A DNA stretch of 64,000 bases from NCBI GenBank assembly GCA_964490725.1, contig CAZBDU010000016.1, positions 1-64,000 of the forward strand. Direction: 5' to 3'. The notes below the pieces were generated by a model. The model saw nothing but the letters and a program-made list of their open reading frames with translations. It had not been told where the DNA came from and did not search any database. Both the position numbers and the translations under genes were made by a program. Position 1 is the first letter of the stretch; each line of letters starts with the position of its first letter. This document shows, in pieces, positions 62,012 through 64,000 of the stretch. Source of the stretch: CAZBDU01 sp964490725 (lineage in GTDB: Bacteria > Spirochaetota > Spirochaetia > SZUA-6 > DRHE01).

Positions 62012-62986
62012 ATGGAATCGCTCAAGAGCTTGGACAGCGACCTGATGCGCCGCATGCACGAAGGGATGCTGCGGATCAGGCTCTTCGAGGAAACCCAGTC
62101 GCGGGTATTCAAGGCCGGGGAGCAGGAGGGTTTCACGCATCTGTATCTGGGCGAGGAAGCCATCGCGGTGGGCGCCTGCCTGAACCTGGATCCCGATGAC
62201 TTCATTACCAGCACCCACCGGGGACACGGACACATGATCGCCAAGGGAGGCGATTTCAAGAAGATGATGGCCGAGCTGTACGGCCGCCAGCCGGGTCAGT
62301 GCCTGGGCCGGAGCGGATCGCTCCACATCGCCGATCGCAGCATCGGTATGTTGGGCGCCAACGGCATCGTCGGCGACGGCAATCCCATCGCCGTCGGCGC
62401 CGGCTACTCCATCAGGCTGCGGGGCACGAAGCAGGTGGTTGTCTCCTTTTTCGGCGACGGGGCCACCAACCAGGGCAGCTTCCACGAATCGCTGAACATG
62501 GCCGCTTCCTGGGACCTGCCGGTGATCTTCGTGATCGAGAACAACGGGTTGAGCTGTGGAACGATCACCGAGTCGGTGTGCCGCGTGCTGAACAATCTCG
62601 GCGATCGGGCCGTGGCCTACGGCATGCCGGGGGACAACATCGACGGCATGGACGTCGTGGAGGTCTACCGAACGGTGGGCAGGGCCGTGGAGCGCGCCCG
62701 CGCCGGGAAGGGGCCGACCCTGGTGAACTGCAAGACCTACCGGCACCACGGGCACTTCGAGGGAGACATCGACATCAGGAGCCCGGAGAAGATCGAGGAT
62801 GCCCGGCGCCACGACGCGGTGGCCGATTTCGAGAAGCGCATGCTGGGGGAGGGCTTGATTACGGAGGCGGAGATCCAGGAGCGGAGAAGCAGGATCCAGG
62901 GGCTGGTGGACGAGGCCGTGGAGTTTGCCCGCAACAGTCCCCCGGCGCCCGCCGAGGACGCCATGAAGTTCGTCTACGCGGAGTAG
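62012..62986 (+). CDS. Thiamine-diphosphate-dependent dehydrogenase E1 alpha subunit
   Basis: 324 residues. HLYLGEEAIAVGACLNL and STHRGHGHMIAKGGD, then the thiamine-diphosphate motif GDGATNQGSFHESLN ending VIENN, as in pyruvate/acetoin dehydrogenase E1 alpha (PdhA/AcoA). It decarboxylates a 2-oxo acid or cleaves acetoin and passes the acyl group to a lipoyl E2. AAGGAGGAGG precedes the ATG. Confidence 0.93.
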   Translation: MESLKSLDSDLMRRMHEGMLRIRLFEETQSRVFKAGEQEGFTHLYLGEEAIAVGACLNLDPDDFITSTHRGHGHMIAKGGDFKKMMAELYGRQPGQCLGRSGSLHIADRSIGMLGANGIVGDGNPIAVGAGYSIRLRGTKQVVVSFFGDGATNQGSFHESLNMAASWDLPVIFVIENNGLSCGTITESVCRVLNNLGDRAVAYGMPGDNIDGMDVVEVYRTVGRAVERARAGKGPTLVNCKTYRHHGHFEGDIDIRSPEKIEDARRHDAVADFEKRMLGEGLITEAEIQERRSRIQGLVDEAVEFARNSPPAPAEDAMKFVYAE

Positions 62987-63002
62987 GGATGGAGGAAAGC
63001 CA

Positions 63003-63983
63003 GTGCGCCAGATAATGTACCGGGACGCCTTGCGGGAGGCCATGGCCGCCGAGATGAAACGGGATCCGCACCTGTTCCTGATTGCCTATGACGTGGGCAA
63101 GTACGGAGGCGAGCATCGCATCAGCGGCAATCTCTACGATACGTTCGGGGACTTGAGGATCAAGGACGCGCCCATCTCCGAGCAGGCCATCGTCGGCTGC
63201 GGCATCGGCGCGGCCGTGACGGGATGCCGTTCCATCGTGGAGATCCCCTTCATGGACTTCATGCCCATGTGCATGGACATGATCGCCAATCAGGCGGCCA
63301 AGTTCTACCACATGTTCGGCGGACAGATGAACGTGCCCCTGGTGGTGCTCACCTCCATGGGCGGGTACATCCGGGCCGCGCAGCAGCACTCCCAGTGCCT
63401 GGAGGCGTGGGTAGCCCACGTTCCGGGGTTGAAGACTGTCATCCCCTCCACTCCCCACGACGCCAAGGGGCTGATGAAGACGGCCATCGAGGACCCGAAT
63501 CCCGTGATCTTCATCGCTCACAAGCGCCTGCTGCCCATGAAGGGTGAGGTGCCCGAAGAGGAGTACCGCATCCCCTTCGGCCAGGCGGATCTCAAGAGGG
63601 AAGGGAAGGACGTAACAGTCGTGGCCACCTCCTACACGGTCCAGCTGTGCCTCAATGTGGCCGAGAGGCTCCAGGGGCAGGGCATTTCGGTGGAGGTCGT
63701 GGATCCGCGGACGCTCGTTCCCCTGGACAAGCGCACCATTCTGGACTCCGTGCGGAAGACCTCGCGCGCCGTCATCGTTCACGAGGCGCACCTCACCGGG
63801 GGCTTCGGCGGGGAGATCGCCGCCATCATCGCGGACGAGGCCTTCGGCTATCTGGACGCGCCCATCAAGCGGGTGGGGGCCAAATGGGCCCCGATTCCAT
63901 TCCCGTCACAGCAGGAAGACGCGGTGCTGCCCCAGGAGGCCGACATCGAGGGGGCCATCCGCGAGGTGCTGAAGGGCGCTTGA
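63003..63983 (+). CDS. Dehydrogenase E1 beta subunit
   Basis: 326 residues. Transketolase-like central and C-terminal domains: SEQAIVGCGIGAAVTGCRSI, FMDFMPMCMDMIANQAAKFY, DPRTLVPLDKRTILDSVRKT and HEAHLTGGFGGEIAA. Partner of the alpha subunit 16 bases upstream. A GTG at 63003 is used; an ATG at 63015 would trim four residues. Confidence 0.93.
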   Translation: MRQIMYRDALREAMAAEMKRDPHLFLIAYDVGKYGGEHRISGNLYDTFGDLRIKDAPISEQAIVGCGIGAAVTGCRSIVEIPFMDFMPMCMDMIANQAAKFYHMFGGQMNVPLVVLTSMGGYIRAAQQHSQCLEAWVAHVPGLKTVIPSTPHDAKGLMKTAIEDPNPVIFIAHKRLLPMKGEVPEEEYRIPFGQADLKREGKDVTVVATSYTVQLCLNVAERLQGQGISVEVVDPRTLVPLDKRTILDSVRKTSRAVIVHEAHLTGGFGGEIAAIIADEAFGYLDAPIKRVGAKWAPIPFPSQQEDAVLPQEADIEGAIREVLKGA

Positions 63984-63994
63984 AGGAGGCCAGC

Positions 63995-64000
63995 GTGACT
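63995..64000 (+). CDS. Probable start of the next gene, truncated by the window
   Basis: A strong AAGGAGG (63983-63989) is followed after five bases by GTG ACT at the window edge. By operon logic this would be the E2 acyltransferase or another part of the complex, but only two codons are visible. Confidence 0.35.

Overview
This window comes from a high-GC bacterial chromosome. Strong AGGAGG-type ribosome sites, TTGACA/TATAAT-like promoters, LacI operators, several start codons lying at or next to a predicted +1, and a purine/heterocycle-type catabolic gene set would fit a deep-branching high-GC Bacillota or a similar thermophile-like lineage. No rRNA or marker gene is present, so the taxonomy is a low-confidence guess.

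Layout. (1) 60-3792, minus: a three-gene molybdenum hydroxylase operon (FAD, 2Fe-2S and Mo subunits). (2) 4053-33962: a CRISPR-Cas island of about 30 kb. It holds Cas2 and a fused Cas4-Cas1 on the left; a decayed array end carrying a hicBA module with a frameshifted toxin; a 1.5-kb phage-gene fragment wedged between a mutated repeat and half a repeat; and a main array of 116 full 36-nt repeats (8933-17209). A single minus-strand cas operon follows: SWIM zinc-finger protein, cas3, csb3, csb1, csb2, cmr1, cas10, cmr3, cmr4, cmr5, cmr6 and a CARF/HEPN-like gene. Almost every junction is a 4-nt stop/start overlap, so a type I-G (I-U) interference module and a type III-B (Cmr) module look like one translationally coupled unit sharing one array and one adaptation module. 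(3) 34941-35610: a vapBC toxin-antitoxin pair. (4) 35744-46197: an IclR regulator, a second molybdenum hydroxylase (Mo, FAD, 2Fe-2S), an aspartate carbamoyltransferase-like enzyme, a CoA-transferase and a broken M42 peptidase on plus; then carbamate kinase, a GltS-like transporter and a DUSP23-like phosphatase on minus. With the XdhC maturation factor at 52250 this resembles fermentative degradation of N-heterocycles, with ATP made through carbamoyl phosphate. (5) 46371-57993: housekeeping and envelope genes (amidase, lipoprotein hydrolase, MBL hydrolase, MFS transporter, gamma-glutamyltransferase, S1C protease, RlmL-type methyltransferase, NifU-domain protein, AlaX editing protein, nitroreductase). 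(6) 58128-64000: a LacI-family regulator divergent from a Gfo/Idh oxidoreductase, an M24-fold protein and a two-gene E1 component of a 2-oxo acid/acetoin-type dehydrogenase. Three matching LacI-type operators define a local regulon.

The most unusual feature is the fused I-G/III-B operon headed by a SWIM protein. One crRNA pool could feed a DNA-targeting Cas3 arm (Csb1/2/3) and an RNA-sensing Cmr/Cas10 arm. Cas10 keeps its GGDD motif but appears to lack an HD nuclease, so DNA destruction may be left to Cas3 and RNA toxicity to the CARF/HEPN-like protein. All functional statements are inferences from sequence motifs and gene order; no searches or structure predictions were run.
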